This document shows positions 24,101 through 36,905 of a DNA stretch of 64,000 bases, piece after piece. The DNA comes from Dictyophora rubrovolvata (Eukaryota; Basidiomycota; Agaricomycetes; Phallales; Phallaceae). Below the pieces are notes generated by a model. The model saw nothing but the letters and a program-made list of their open reading frames with translations. It made no database searches and had not been told where the DNA came from. Location of the stretch: positions 1,736,001 to 1,800,000 of the forward strand of contig CP114125.1 of NCBI GenBank assembly GCA_029959195.1, given 5' to 3'. Numbering within the stretch: the first letter of the stretch is position 1; every line of letters starts with the position of its first letter. The position numbers and the translations under genes are program-made.

Positions 24101-26753
24101 CATGGGTGAAAGCGGTGCAGGAAAGACCACCTTGTTGAACGCTCTTGCTGAACGATTGCCGACCGGAATCATCACAGGTGATCGTCTTGTCGATGGACGA
24201 CCAGTTCCTCCTGATTTTTCAGGTAAAACGGGCTACTGCCAGCAAATGGATATTCATTTAGAGACCACGACTGTAAGAGAAGCTCTGCAATTCAGTGCGG
24301 TCCTTCGTCAACCTGCTTCGGTTTCTAAGAAGGAAAAATATGATTAGTACGTTTTTGTTTTACCCGATTTATACTTGAATGGGTAGATAGATTGACATGT
24401 CGACGCGATAGTGTTGAAGAAGTAATCAAGATGTGTGATATGGAGCCCTATGCAGATGCGATTGTTGGGACTGTTGGCCAAGGCTTGAATGTTGAACAGC
24501 GGAAAGTAAGAATTCGGTTGTGAATTCACAAAGCCACTTTTGGCTCATGGTCTGTTTAGCGTCTGACGGTTGGCGTAGAATTGGCAGCAAAGGTGAACAT
24601 AAACGTATATATGTATAGCGAGGGATAAGTTTTTAACTGCTAGGATGATCAATTAGCCTGAACTCCTTTTATTCTTGGACGAACCTACTTCAGGCCTTTC
24701 ATCACAGAACGCCTGGTCAATATTGAAATTACTTCGTTCTCTTGCGGACAAGGGACAGGCTATTCTGTGTACCATACATCAGCCTTCCGCGGAACTATTT
24801 GAGATGTTTGACAGACTTCTTTTACTTCGGTCCGGCGGCGAAATATGCTATTTTGGAGATCTTGGTGAAAATACTACCCAATTAATTCAATATTTTGAAG
24901 AAAATGGGGGGCGTGAATGCCAGGAATCGGAAAACCCTGCTGAATGTATGTGTTTATTGACTGCAAATTACTGGCGTAGTTGTTTTTTTATCTGATCCCG
25001 CGTGTGTAGATATGCTTGATGTCATCGGAGCGGGTGCCACAGCTAAGACCGATATTGATTGGCACGCGATCTGGATCAGTTCGCGTCAATACGAAGAGAT
25101 GCAAGTTGAGCTACAAGATATAATTAAAAGAGGAGAGCAATCGGCTGGAGACGAGACGCATGATAGGAAGACACATTCATTATTTCCCGCTCCGGTCAAA
25201 GTCCAGGTATCGGAACTCATGAAACGTGGTTACCAAAACTATTTTCGTAATCCTCCTTACCTAGTGAGTAAATATGGTACGAATATCTTCGCAGGTGGGC
25301 TTGTTTCCTTTACAAGGGGGCTTTGTCATCGTTGATCCGATTGACGATGGAAGGACTGTTCATCGGATTTACTTTTTTCAAAACCAAGCATAACCAAAGA
25401 GGAATCCAAAACAGTATATTTGCATGTTTTATGTCTGTGGTATTAGGTGCGCCGTTATCGAATATGATTCAAGTGCCTTTTATTCGGTTTCGGTGCGTTC
25501 TGTGGCTTGCCGATTATCAGAAGACATATCTCATTTAAAGGGAATCTCGTTTCCTTAGACAAGTTTATGAAACGCGTGAGCGACAGTCTAGGATGTATCA
25601 TTGGATATCTTTTATAACGTCATGCTTGGTTAGCAACCTTTCACTTTCGGCTATTGCTTGTTTTCATGAAACTAATGATGAGTCTAGCTAATTGAACTTC
25701 CGTTCAACATCATTGGTTCCACCATCTTTTTCTTTTGCTGGTATTGGACAGTTGGATGGCCTAACACTCCTAATCGAGCCGGCTATCAAGTACGTCCGAG
25801 TCGTGTGATTGAAAACAAAATTAACATCTGAAGCTGAGGCCGTGTAGTATTTTCTTTATGGGCTCATTTTTCCGATGTATTACACAACGTTTAGTCAGGC
25901 TATCGCAGCTGCGTCGCCTACCCCGGAAATTGCAAGCCTCGTATTCGGTGCGCTGTATAGCATAATATTAGTGTTTAGCGGTGGGTACAACAACCGAATG
26001 GTTACGAGCTTAATTTGAATTCTCCCCTGACAAATGACTTAGGTGTGTTACAGCCATTGCCTCAGCTGATCAAATTTTGGCATTGGCTATACCATCTATC
26101 ACCGTTTACCTGTCAGTTTCTTTTTCCGGACCTTGCTGCGTGATAGTTAATCTTGATCTGTGATATCATAGATCTAATAGAGGGGTTGGCAACCAATGGC
26201 TTTGGGAATACAGAGCTACGGTGCGCGGAAACAGAGTTGGTAAGTTTAAGGCCTCCAACTGGGCAAAACTGTCAAGACTTTATGAACCATTATATCTCGA
26301 CACGAGGTGGGTATTTGATGGACGGAGCGGCGACATCATTGTGTCGGTTTTGCCCGATTAGCTCCTCGAACACCTTTTTGTCAGTTGAACATACACTTGT
26401 TCCTCCGTAAAAAAGAAAGCAATCAAGGGCTGACGATATTGCAGTGCAAACTCGAATATGTACTTCCGACACCGATGGCGTAATCTCGGCTTCTTGTTTG
26501 CCTACATTGTGTTTAACGTAAGTTACAGTTATAGTTCGGTCGGCGATCCCTCTAGTCCTAAAATTGAACCCTTTGCTACCATATTTGTTTCGTTTTCTCC
26601 TTTTTTTTTTAGACTTTTATGATCTATGCGAACATGTTCATCTTCCGTATCGGCCTGCCCAACCCGCTCCGGCCATTGATCCCCACCTTGCGCAAGGTTG
26701 AAATGAGGATCAAGACGTGGGTGGGTATGAATTCCGTGCAGGAAACTGTATGA
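21183..26753 (+). CDS. PDR-type (ABCG full-length) ABC transporter
   Basis: A plasma-membrane drug/lipid exporter with the (NBD-TMD)x2 layout. N-terminus [23 protein letters not shown]1: degenerate Walker [10 protein letters not shown] (Cys for Lys, normal for PDR, about 21618), signature [15 protein letters not shown] (about 22017), then [21 protein letters not shown]1 includes [29 protein letters not shown] and [21 protein letters not shown]2: canonical Walker [19 protein letters not shown] (about 24105), [10 protein letters not shown], Walker [19 protein letters not shown] (about 24668) and [22 protein letters not shown]2 follows ([15 protein letters not shown]) and the end is [20 protein letters not shown] then VQETV at 26753. 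About fifteen introns are needed. The last intron has a long T tract before its AG. It looks whole. Confidence 0.9.
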
Positions 26754-27069
26754 TAGGACATTGTATGTACTTGCGAGAAACATGTTATATGATTTTCTGG
26801 GCGGCAGTGAGGATCATGACAGTGACAGTGACAGGACGGCCTTGCTGCCCTTAATCGGAGTCCAAAGTAATCACTAAGATTTCCCTTCAGGTGGATGGGC
26901 GCCTCCTCCGTTGATGGAAAGTGGTGACATCCGGCGCTTACTCAATGAGGGTTTCGTTCCAACTGGGACCGCTTGGACCAAAACAACCACAACCACCACC
27001 GTCGACAACTCTTAACCGACGCTGTCTAAGCTACTTAGACTTTGGCGACACAAGTCCTCAGAACCTCCT

Positions 27070-29216
27070 ATGATGCCTTCTCGTCTGCGTCCCCCTTCCC
27101 CAGACCCATTTATTATTGCCTTGCAACCGCCACCTGATGAAACACCAGAAGAGAGAGCAATTAGAGAATGTTCGTCGATTTTAGCCTAGATATCATTATC
27201 GAACTGATCAACGGTCTCTTCTTTTTTTGTTGTAACTGCAGCGAGAGAGCAAGAAGCCCTACGTATAAGCAATGCTATCGACGATTCCCTTAAAGCTGAA
27301 CGGGCTGCTGAAAAGCGCAAGAGAGTGACTAGATTATTGTTATTGGGCCAGTCGGAATCAGGTATTACACATCTTATTTTTCAACAGTAGTAATGCTAAT
27401 CTGTTCAGGGAAATCGACCACACTGCGACAATTCCAACTTCATTATACACCCAACGCCTTTCGTACCGAACGATTGTTATGGCGATCCATTGTCCAGTTA
27501 AACGTCGTTCGATCAGTTCTCACCGTCCTAGATACCCTGTCTGAGGCGCAAGCCGAATCGCTACAAGTCTTACAGTCAACCAATGGACAGGGTGACGATC
27601 CTAATGAAGAGCCTCTTCTTTTCAGCGACGATTTTGAAATTCTTAAATCACGCCTTGACCCACTACGAAGGGTGGAAGAAATCCTTATTGCCAAATTGGG
27701 CGATGAGGAAGGCCTTGTAGGAGGCGGTAGTAACGGCGGAAGCCTTCCAAATTCTCCGGGGGGTATACCCCGTCCTAGCATTCAACAGAAGAAACGCAAA
27801 CAGGAGGTGACAGTGCGTAGCACAGCCATGGATAAGTTGCGTGTAAAGCTATTGGGTGGACCCGCGGGCACCCGCCCACAGTCCGAGGGAGACGGTGCTA
27901 ATTGGGACGAGCCGACCGAGGTTATCTATCATTGCAGAGAAGAAATGATGGCATTATGGGAGGACCCGACGGTGCGAGAAGTTTTGCGACGCCGACGGGT
28001 CAGGGTTGAAGAAGGCCCTGGATTGTCAGTTTATTTTTTTTTTCTCTTTTCCCCCGCTTCGGCCTTTAGAGGTTTGACCCTGTTCATTAGTTTCCTCGAT
28101 GATCTTGAACGTGTTACCAGTGCGGGTTACATCCCTTCAGACGGTAAATTATAGTTTTTCTCCGCCTATGGATCCTATTGAAAACAAATTTTATAGATGA
28201 CATTTTACATGCTCGCCTAAAAACTGTTGGCGTTACCGAGTACAGGTTTGATATGGAGGTCTCAGCAGGCCGGGAATCAGGTTCCGAGTGGAGAATATAT
28301 GACGTTGGGGGAAGCCGGAGTCAGGTAACACCAAAATCCAATTTTTTTTTACGATAACACAAGGATACTGATTCAAATCACAGAGGCGTACGTAACTCTC
28401 TCCTGAAATTCGGGAAAAAAAGTTCGTCATATTCATATGTACGCCTTTTTTAGACTCTTGGGTCCCCTTCTTCGATGATGTGGACGCCATTATTTTCCTT
28501 GCACCAATCAGCGCTTTTGATCAGCCGTTAGTGGTAAAGAAAATCCTCCGTTTACTTCCCGTAATTCGAAAACCTGATGCCTCGTGGTTCCCTTTTTTTT
28601 TCAGGAAGATCATTCGGTTAACCGTCTTGAGGACAGCGTCCTACTATGGAAGTCTATTTGTTCAAATAAACTGCTTGCTAATGTCGGTTCTAATTTAATA
28701 ACTTTCACTTGATCTTATTTTCTTATTTTCTCACACGTCTGTCTTTCACTCATTAGGTGGAACTGATTCTTTTCCTAAATAAGTGCGATATCCTAGCGAG
28801 CAAATTGGAAGCCGGCATCCGGTTATCTAAATATGTTCGCTCGTTTGGCGAACGATCTAATGATGTAGAAACCGCCAGTGCTTGTAAGTCTCCCCTTTCT
28901 CTTTCTTTCCTCTGATAGCGTTTTTACACTACCTAGACTTCAAATCCAAATTCCAAGCTATCGAACGAGAGTATTCCCCGGAGCCGCGACGGTTTTACGG
29001 CTATTGCACATCGGTTACGGTATGCCTTACGATCTTTTATACTCCAATTGTCTTAATCCCTTTATCCAGGACCGCGAAACAACAAGGGGCATTCTGCACA
29101 GTGGTAAGTTGTATATAAATGCCTCCTAAAATTTGGGTCATCTTTTTCACGCGTTGCCATGGCCAGTACGGGACATGATTGTCCGAGAGCATCTTCGCAA
29201 ATCTCGCCTTATTTAA
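27070..29216 (+). CDS. Divergent heterotrimeric G-protein alpha subunit
   Basis: A GTP-binding switch of the G-alpha family. Exons thread to MMPSRLRPPSPDPFIIALQP.., then RVTRLLLLGQSESGKSTTLR (G1, about 27330-27430), a long helical-domain insert with Gly/Ser/Pro stretches (GGGSNGGSLPNSPGG), HARLKTVGVTEYRF (G2 with the Arg and Thr kept, about 28210), YDVGGSRSQ (G3, about 28300), LFLNKCDILASKLEAGIRLS (G4, about 28770) and YCTSVTDRETTRG (G5-like). It ends REHLRKSRLI at 29216. Two oddities: the G3 Gln that activates the hydrolytic water (DVGGQ) is Ser, and there is no N-terminal MG for myristoylation, although the start could be further upstream. The large insert and degenerate motifs suit the expanded fungal non-canonical G-alpha group. 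It follows the ABC transporter on the same strand. Confidence 0.88.
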
Positions 29217-30231
29217 AAAATATACCAAGAGCGCAAAATTACGGCGTGTCACGATCGAAAGAAAGAAAGGAAAAATAGAAGTGGATATACTCGGAAAATG
29301 CATATTTTTTTCGCATCTTTTTTTCCGACTCTCAAGCTGTTAATCGTTTTCACGTCCTTGCAATACGGAACTGAGTATGGCGGTGTGGGTTGTATTTTCC
29401 GTGCATGTGGTGGTGATGGTGGTGTCGGTGCTGCAATTATTTTTATTGAGATTGGGCGAGAAGTCTTGTCGGTTCGTGGGTCGGCGGGGCCTGCTGGTCT
29501 TCCTTCGGAATAGAACATGGTCCTCTACTATGTGTGCAGTCTACCATATTTTTTTCTTTCTGGCACTCAATTATTTCGTATCCGCATCCCTACTTGAACT
29601 TTCGATATTCCTTCTTTTCTCATCTTCCCTTCTTCTCTCACTCCTGTATTCTGAGCATTCATTTGTCTGTTCATATTATGCCATTATATATATTCCCTTT
29701 CTTCTCTCACTCTCTTTGCACGACTGAACGCAACGTATATCCCAGGCCCTATAATGTTATGTACATTTATTTAGTTCCGCTGCACGACCTAGATTGCTAG
29801 ATTGCATTGTGTATGTAATTGTGATGACAAATGACCTCGTGTCATGTCATTTATATAAATACCTCTTCGGGAATGAATAGGGATCAAGGAAAAAACCGTA
29901 TCTAATCCCCCTGAGATCCCGAGATCATGCTGAAGCTCAAGATCAGACACCAATTACGGACAGAAGCTAATATGCAGCGTTCACATCTTGACAGGCCCTC
30001 AGGGCCTCGAGCTCAAATCTCACATTCAGATTCCATGTAGGGGTTCCGGCTCAAAGGTATGACTTACATAGTAACCTAGTGATCACGTAAGAAGTCATAT
30101 GGTGAAATTACCTTAATTGATTCCCTTGATTTGTTAAATTGATGGTAGTAATATATGGAGTATATTAAGTGATACATATAACTGAATTGAAGGTTTAATG
30201 GAACTCGGCCTCCGACGCCGATCGTTGGGAG
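29217..30231. other. 3' flank of G-alpha, no gene seen
   Basis: Contains pyrimidine-rich tracts (about 29580-29720) with near repeats of CTTTCTTCTCTCACTC, which create spurious hydrophobic ORFs. No coding support. Confidence 0.4.
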
Positions 30232-30620
30232 TTATAACCAGGTGTGGTCTGACATTGGTAACAGAACAGGCAGGAAGTAATTTCCTGAATCCTTTACTTT
30301 AGCTGCGGTGAGATATGAACGATCCACAGGATCCGATTTTCGATTAGTAATTACCAGCCACATAATAGGCGTTGCAACCATTGATACGCCTGGGCCAGTT
30401 CCGATAAAAGTGGAACCAAGACAGTAACAAACTATGCTCGTCGCATCACAAACATGCACACATGATTTTCAATATTCGAGCAATAAAAATAGGTACGAAA
30501 GGGTATTAGGTGTGATTCATCAAAAATTTGTTTCTCAGCGTTCGATAGAATTTGATTTTTGTTATTCGATATGAGCATCATGATGTATCGAAGCTCTCGA
30601 CAGTCTTCTAGAGTGTTCAT
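30232..30620 (-). other. Possible gene fragments, unassigned
   Basis: Two adjacent minus-strand frames read CRELRYIMMLISNNKNQILS then AEKQIFDESHLIPFR, and GTGPGVSMVATPIMWLVITN. The first has coding-like composition but no family match that I recognise, and no clear start. It may be a decayed gene. Confidence 0.2.
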
Positions 30621-30831
30621 GGATCCAAGTTGCCAACAGTTTGGAGCATCCTGATTTTAAGCGGCACGCATAGCCAATGAACGTCTCAAGTAGAAATAAC
30701 CGGACAAAGAAAAAAGAGGCTGGAACTGAGTGAATTACATAATTGACGTCCGATCAAACACAAATGTCTATAAAAAATAAGCCATCCGGCACGGGAAAAG
30801 TCACACTTTGTGTCCACCACTCTGCACCACT

Positions 30832-32214
30832 CTAATTCAGGAAATCTGCGTACGCCGAAGCCCATGCGGCTTTACCGTCACTCTCAATGACCTCCTGAAA
30901 ACGGGTATTCATATATTGCAATCATCAAATAAGCCAGCAAATTCTTGATTTCTAAACTTACGCCATGACACGGAATAATACGATCAAAATCCCAGGACAT
31001 AACGGTTCTTGCATCTCGTTTGGTGGCACTGCGCAAAAAAAAGGGAAGAATAAGCAATGTGAGTTCAAATCTTAACCCTTTTAGGAAATTGCCGATCCAA
31101 CATGTGAAGTTGTGGCGTGGTAAACAAAGACAAAGTCGGTGAGGATTTCGGACGTACTTTTTATCCGGATTAAGACCTCCAATTATTTTTCTGTAAGCGG
31201 AGTTGTACGGATTGATGAAGTCATAGAGACTCTGAAAGAGCGCTCTGGGAGCTTTTGAGTACTGTAAAGCTCGTTTTTTCATGTGCGGGGTGAATGAGAA
31301 GTCTGAAAGTGTACCTGTTCCCTGGCAGGAAGATTGAGTAATAAATCTGCTACGATCAAAGTTTTCGAGGCCTTGTGAAAGTAAGCGACATCTTTATTCC
31401 TAAATCCTGGAAAATAGCTGGATCATCGAATATCTTAAGTCTGGGTGATCGTCGTATCCCAAAGCCTAAGGAGACAAAAACGAACCATGCTTCGATCTAT
31501 GTAATATTAACATATCGGTTTAGCTTCTTCAACTCCAGTTTTGAATTACAGAATCCTTACTTCATCCTCGTAACCGTATTTTGTACTCGGCGGGTCATTA
31601 CCATAAACTAAACGACTTAGTCAATGCGCAAGAAAGAATGATGTGTATTCGATATACCGCCATCTAGCTTAGGAACTCCTGGCCTGTTAAGTATTGGGGG
31701 TACACCAATTACTTTTGCTTGAGGATAAGCATCTTTGAATTCGCCTTGTATTTTCGGGACTTAATCAGTGTGGGTCAAAACAAACATACTAAGCTCTTAC
31801 GAAGGAAGTAGTAATGTCCGCCGTCGCCAGTTACAATGTATCTAATAACATTATAAAGCGATAAATATCATATATATCAATCAGCATGAATCGTAAACCT
31901 TACTTTACTTCTCCAAGGCTGTCAATTGTTCCCTTAGTTTCGGTATCTAGCGTCGTGGAAGCCATAACCCATACACCGTCATTCAGCTTGATTGCGGTAG
32001 ATCGTCCTCCAAATGGTATGAATCCAAACCTCGCAAAAGGCCTAGTTGAAGAAAAAAATCATTCTTTCACTCTAAGTCGTTTGAATAAGGGGTGGTTGGC
32101 CAGCTTGCCTGGAAAACGTCCAGATGTTCTCTGCGACCTTTCGTTGTCTTAGAAAGTGTTGCAAATGGTTTTGGATGAACATACTTTCCGAATAACTGTT
32201 TCTGTTCCAGCCAT
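30832..32214 (-). CDS. DUF4336 protein (metallo-beta-lactamase-like fold)
   Basis: After splicing, the start (ATG 32214) gives MAGTETVIRKVAENIWTFSR followed by PFARFGFIPFGGRSTAIKL, NDGVWVMASTTLDTETKGTI, DSLGEVKYIV and, near the end, VMSWDFDRIIPCHGEVIESD, GKAAWASAYADFLN. This is the DUF4336 pattern (GGR near the start, IIPCHG near the end). Biochemical function is not established; the fold suggests a hydrolase-like protein. One intron (32108-32042) begins GCAAGC instead of GT, and joining across it restores FSRPFARFG. The last intron begins GTAAGT directly after CHG. It stands 240 bp downstream of the carboxylesterase on the same strand. Middle exons (31280-31900) are less certain. Confidence 0.78.
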
Positions 32215-32450
32215 ATTGTGCTTTGAAGAAGTTTGAAGGAGGACGAATAGCGTTCCAAGATGCAACGGTGGCAAATGACGTAACGGGGCGAGTTTTTCCG
32301 TCACAAACGTTGGCTCTCGTACCGGCATTCGCATTAATACACTATCACATGCATGTTTATACTTCGGTTCAAGTTTTCCAAGTCGAGGACGCTAGGATCA
32401 AAGTTTCAGAAATTAATATTACATATTAATACAGTCAAGTTTTTGGAATA

Positions 32451-34298
32451 CTACTGTTCTAATCTAGTGGTCAGACTCTTCCAAAACTGACATCGAGCTA
32501 TTTGAGTACTTGGTACAGTCTCCACCATCGTGGCATTGACTTGTAGAAGAAGTCTCTCTTTAGTTTTGGAGCTATACTCCGGCCAGAAGACACTGCCTTT
32601 TACTTTTTCGGCATTAGGATCAAGAAAACGGACAAAGCTCGTATAATAAGCTTGAAGCATTGGCGTTAATGACATGTCCGAAAAGTCGAAACTTTTGGTG
32701 CTTGAACCGGCTGGCGTATTTCCGGGGCCGAAGACGTTAGGTAGTTCACTGACGTGTGAAACGCCAATTCCCTGCTGGATCCCGGAGGATGTCAGGACGT
32801 TGTACCTATCAGAGAAAGATAATCCAAAATTGTAAGTACATGATTTTTTAAAAAATCTTACCTATAGTTCCAAGACTTGGTATGCTGGGATACGAGGGTA
32901 GACAGCTCGAGTCCTGGACAAACAAAAGTCGATTCACCATATGCAGCGGCGGCTGATGAGAAATACGCGGCATGTTGACTAAAAGGATCTTCCGATGAAT
33001 ATATTGCGCTGATAGCTGCGGTGTGTTCATCGGATAATTGAGGGAAGTTGTCTTTCATAAAGGATCCCACCTCTTCAAGGGATTTAGCATTCGCAGCAAA
33101 TATGGTTCCTTCGTTTGTGTCGTCACTAACGAATGTAAGAACATGCGAGTATTTTGTAAGGATAAAAGACATGGCATACCCGAATACACAAGGAACCTTT
33201 ACGAATTTGCCTTGTTCGAGAAGGCGATAAGGGAAATCAGGAATGAGATCACCATCAATAGTAGGCGTATACGGCCACAGCGCGTAGGACTGTCTTCCGG
33301 GATATGTCATGTTCTGATTAGCAAGCTGTAACTCTGTACTATTTTTCTGGCGCAAACAATTTAAGGGATCTGTGCTTGAGCCGCATCCTGCTCTGGACGC
33401 AAATAGGTCAAACTGCCATTCTAGCTCAGGGACGCGACGTTGGGTTGGGAAGAAAGGTGATACGCCAAATGCGCCGGCGAAGAGGTTGGTTGGTGCCCCA
33501 CCGTTCGCGACTAAGTGAAGTGCGATACTACCTGCTCCTGAACTGTCTCCTACTATAACGACTCTATCAGGATCACCCCCGAACTTATTAAACATGATAT
33601 CAGTTTATTAAAATAGATGAATGATAAAAGCCAACCTTAGTTATGTACTTTTGAACCCATTCCAGCGCAAATCGCTCATCCCAAAAACCGGCGTTTAGAT
33701 CACCATCGTTTCTGACTTTTTCGCTAGCCAAAAACCCGAAAGGACCAACCCGATAATTGATGTTAACAAACACCATTTTGTTTCCTGTGAATTGCACCAG
33801 ATCGGAACCGTTAAACTAAATCAATGTTTTTTCATTGAGCTCTAATGAGAACATGAAAGTAGTTACAAAACACATTACGTTGGCATTAATATTCAAGCAA
33901 TACCCTCCCCCCTGAATCCAAAAGAAGACAGGGAGTTTAGAATCCGGAGTTGCATTTGACGGTGCCCAGACATTTAAAAACAAGCAGTCTTCTCCAAAAC
34001 CTGGCGCGAGCCCTTCTCCTACTCCATAACATACGGGTCCGAACTTTTTGGCAGACTGAATGCCATTTGTCTTCAAAGGATGTTGCGGTTTACGGAAACG
34101 CAAATGACCTAGAGGCGGCGCTGCATAGCGGATTCCGAGGAATTGGTTTTGGCCATTACTTTGCGCCGTGCCTTCATAAGTGGAGTAACCAAGGTCGACA
34201 ATAGGGGCTTTGGAAGTTGAAGCAAAGACGAGTGATAATGATGACAAAAGGTAGGTGAACGCTGCCTTGATCAGAAATGCTTTTTTGCTGAAGCGCAT
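32451..34298 (-). CDS. Type-B carboxylesterase/lipase, secreted
   Basis: An alpha/beta-hydrolase cleaving carboxylic esters. The ATG at 34298 is preferred (signal peptide MRFSKKAFLIKAAFTYLLSS then LSLVFAS) over upstream frames. Motifs: QFLGIRYAAPPLGHLRF, EDCLFLNVWAPS, PVFFWIQGGGY (oxyanion hole), FVNINYRVGPFGFLAS, the nucleophile elbow VVIVGDSSGAGSIALHL (about 33540), DDTNEGT (acid, about 33110), and GVSHVSELPNVFG (catalytic His, about 32740). It ends CQFWKSLTTRLEQ at 32451. Four or five introns of 50-60 bp are visible. The triad is intact. It is neighboured downstream by the DUF4336 gene. Confidence 0.9.
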
Positions 34299-36905
34299 CT
34301 TTGAGGTTGAAAGAAGATGAAGGAGAAGCCTTTCCATTACACATGTTATATATCACTTGGAACTTCTAGAATCTGTTATGACAATCAACAGGGTTTGTTT
34401 ACAAGTATCGGACTTGACACCAGGGCGAAGACGAAGGGATGACGGGATGACGGGATGACGGCTGATAGGGCAACACTTCGGACCTTGCCCTACCATTTTT
34501 GTTATTTTTCCGATTCCAATAAATCTGACAATGTTCGATTTAACAAGAGTAAAACGTTTCTCCTGATGGGGTGACAGAATGAGCGTAGTATAAAGCTGAC
34601 AATGAGTCTGTTCAGGAAAGATGACGCAGGCCCTGAATCATAATACCTTGTTCAAGGGCGCTCATTAAGATGAATCATATTCCAAAGGATGTTTTGTGAT
34701 ATGAAATTGGGGCAGTTCTCAATCGTTTTCCACGAGCACCCTAAGAGATCAATTCCGAGCTGAGTCCTAAAACCGGCGTGATCCTTATCATACCTTATCA
34801 AACAGAGAAGCACAAACTTTTTGCTGCTTACATGCTTGTACTCTCGAAGAGATAAACTATCCGGCAAAACTTGCTCTGGAAATCACTGGCATAGGTTCAA
34901 CAAATCGGATGAACAATTAATCAGTGAAACGGCTTGGAATTCAAAAGCGGTTAGAAATATCATACCGTTAGCAGCGATCACAACACCCCACTCATTATAT
35001 TGAGTGTAATTCTGTACGGGTCGTATGAATTAGAATATGATAGAGTCCGTCGTGCAACGGTCCGAGTCCTGTGGAGACTGCGGTGGTATTAGGCAGCTAG
35101 GCTGTATTGGGCAACCCGGGAGTTACGTAATAGACGCCCAATGCTTGGCTACGGCGCGGACATCCCCAAGATCGTGCACGGTCCAAGCACGGTCGCCCAC
35201 GAACCTGTACACCCTTGTGCGAAGATATGACACTTTCTCATTCCTAGGTAATAATCTCATCTAGGCACGAGCTTGGGCGAGGGTTCACTGTGATACTCAT
35301 CTAAAATATTTCGATGGCAAAAACACGCCGCTTTGGGCACAAAGCGAATTCATATCAGGAAAGCAAGGAGGCGAGTCGGCGGGGACCGGGGACCGCTGGT
35401 CATTACTTTTGGTGCATCTGCCGATCCGTTGCAATAGTCAACCAGGCTCTTCCTGCGTCACGAGTATTCCAAAAGGACGAAACTGTACCCCGCTCAGTAG
35501 GTCAAAACAAAATTATGTCAGAGATATTCTTGATGACACGAATTAAGTCCATTTACAACTATGAAGGCTCGAGATAGTTGGGTCATAGGAGCAATCCTTG
35601 GCACGGCAGTTTTCTCAAACCCAAGAGAAAGGTAAGCGCTAGTCTCAAAGTCCCAAAGAAAATGAGCCTCAAATATATCTTCCACGTGAACTCGGAAATC
35701 TAAATCGAACGTTCACCAGGCGTATTTCAACAAAACAAATATCCGGTGTGTACAGTAGCTTGGATGACATTCTATCTAACAGACATGATGAACAGCGTAC
35801 AATGATTGAAATTTGATGCCAGCCAAGGTTAGAAATTAATGTCAAGGATCCTTGACAACTTGAATTTCAGTGACTGACAGCCGACGGAAAATGCAAGCTA
35901 ATCTATGTATAAGTAGAGTTTTAGGTATCAACCGGCCGTCTTTCTACTGCGCTTTCATTCCCTTGCATCCAGCAAAGGCTCTGGCGGCTTCGTCCCACGA
36001 CGCCTCTAGTGGTGAAGGTAAATGTTTAACATTATGGCGCTGCCCTGTGAGCTCAGCAAGATTTACACACAACCGTAAAGATTCACTCAATAACCAGCCC
36101 CATGGGTCCTTTACGTGACATTCATGGCAGTATTATTTGCGTATCCACCATCTGCTATCTATCCTTTCCCCACCTCTGGTCCGCATTACTATATGACAAG
36201 TTCAAAGGACATCATGCGTTACCAGAGTTCCCATCACAGGGTCTGATCACATTCGGTACACCAGATACATACTTCTGATGATCCCGTCTTCCTATCCGTC
36301 CCGTTTAAATTATTCATTTTTCAAGCATGTGCGACCCCAATTTATTGACAAGCTTCCTGAACTGCCTCGTGGCTAACCGGTTTGTTGCGAAACCTTTAAT
36401 CTTCCGCTTGCGCACTCTAATATGTAACTCAAATTATAGGTAATTGACCCCGACCTCTTTCCGCAACTAACACGTGTTTCTTCATATCATTCTTGAGCTC
36501 ACCCTGTTTTAAGGAAAGCTATCGAGTTCAGTAAGCCGCAAAGAGAGAGAAAAAAGTCGTCAGCGTGGTGAATGAAAGAGTTTTAAGGAACGGTCGGATT
36601 TCCTTTGAAAAATATACATCCGTATAATATACAGCTTTCTGTGATTAATCGGACATTGAGAGAGACTAAACGCGGTTTCTTCAGTCGTCGAGAGCAACTG
36701 ATGTATAATAAAACGAACCTCAACGCGGTTCTACTAGAAATTATCAAGTGTTTAAACTAAAGCAGTCATTCGAATGAAATACTTGCTCCTCAGTTTACGG
36801 AAGCAACTGAATTCATACTCAGTACATTTTATACTGAATAAAAGTGAAAGAAAAGTGAAAGAGAAATGCTCGGAAATTTATAATGGGGGCTTATGACGAG
36901 TTGTT
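34299..36905. other. Gene-poor stretch
   Basis: About 2.6 kb with only short frames and no family signal. It includes the 8-bp tandem repeat at 34436-34461. Part of the right end may be the decayed flank of the copia fossil, but I could not define a terminal repeat. Confidence 0.4.
34436..34461. repeat. Short tandem repeat, (GGGATGAC)x3
   Basis: Three exact copies of an 8-bp unit followed by GG, in the upstream region of the carboxylesterase. Confidence 0.8.

Noticed and set aside
27443-27781. 112-codon minus-strand ORF
   Set aside because: It is the antisense shadow of the G-alpha exon, and its Pro/Arg/Ser-rich product has no features of its own.
29298-29800. Hydrophobic plus-strand ORFs downstream of G-alpha
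   Set aside because: They are produced by CT- and T-rich low-complexity DNA; no splice or start context supports them.
35037-36118. Short plus-strand ORFs in the gene-poor stretch
   Set aside because: No domain, no splice-consistent continuation and no composition bias that would separate them from chance frames.
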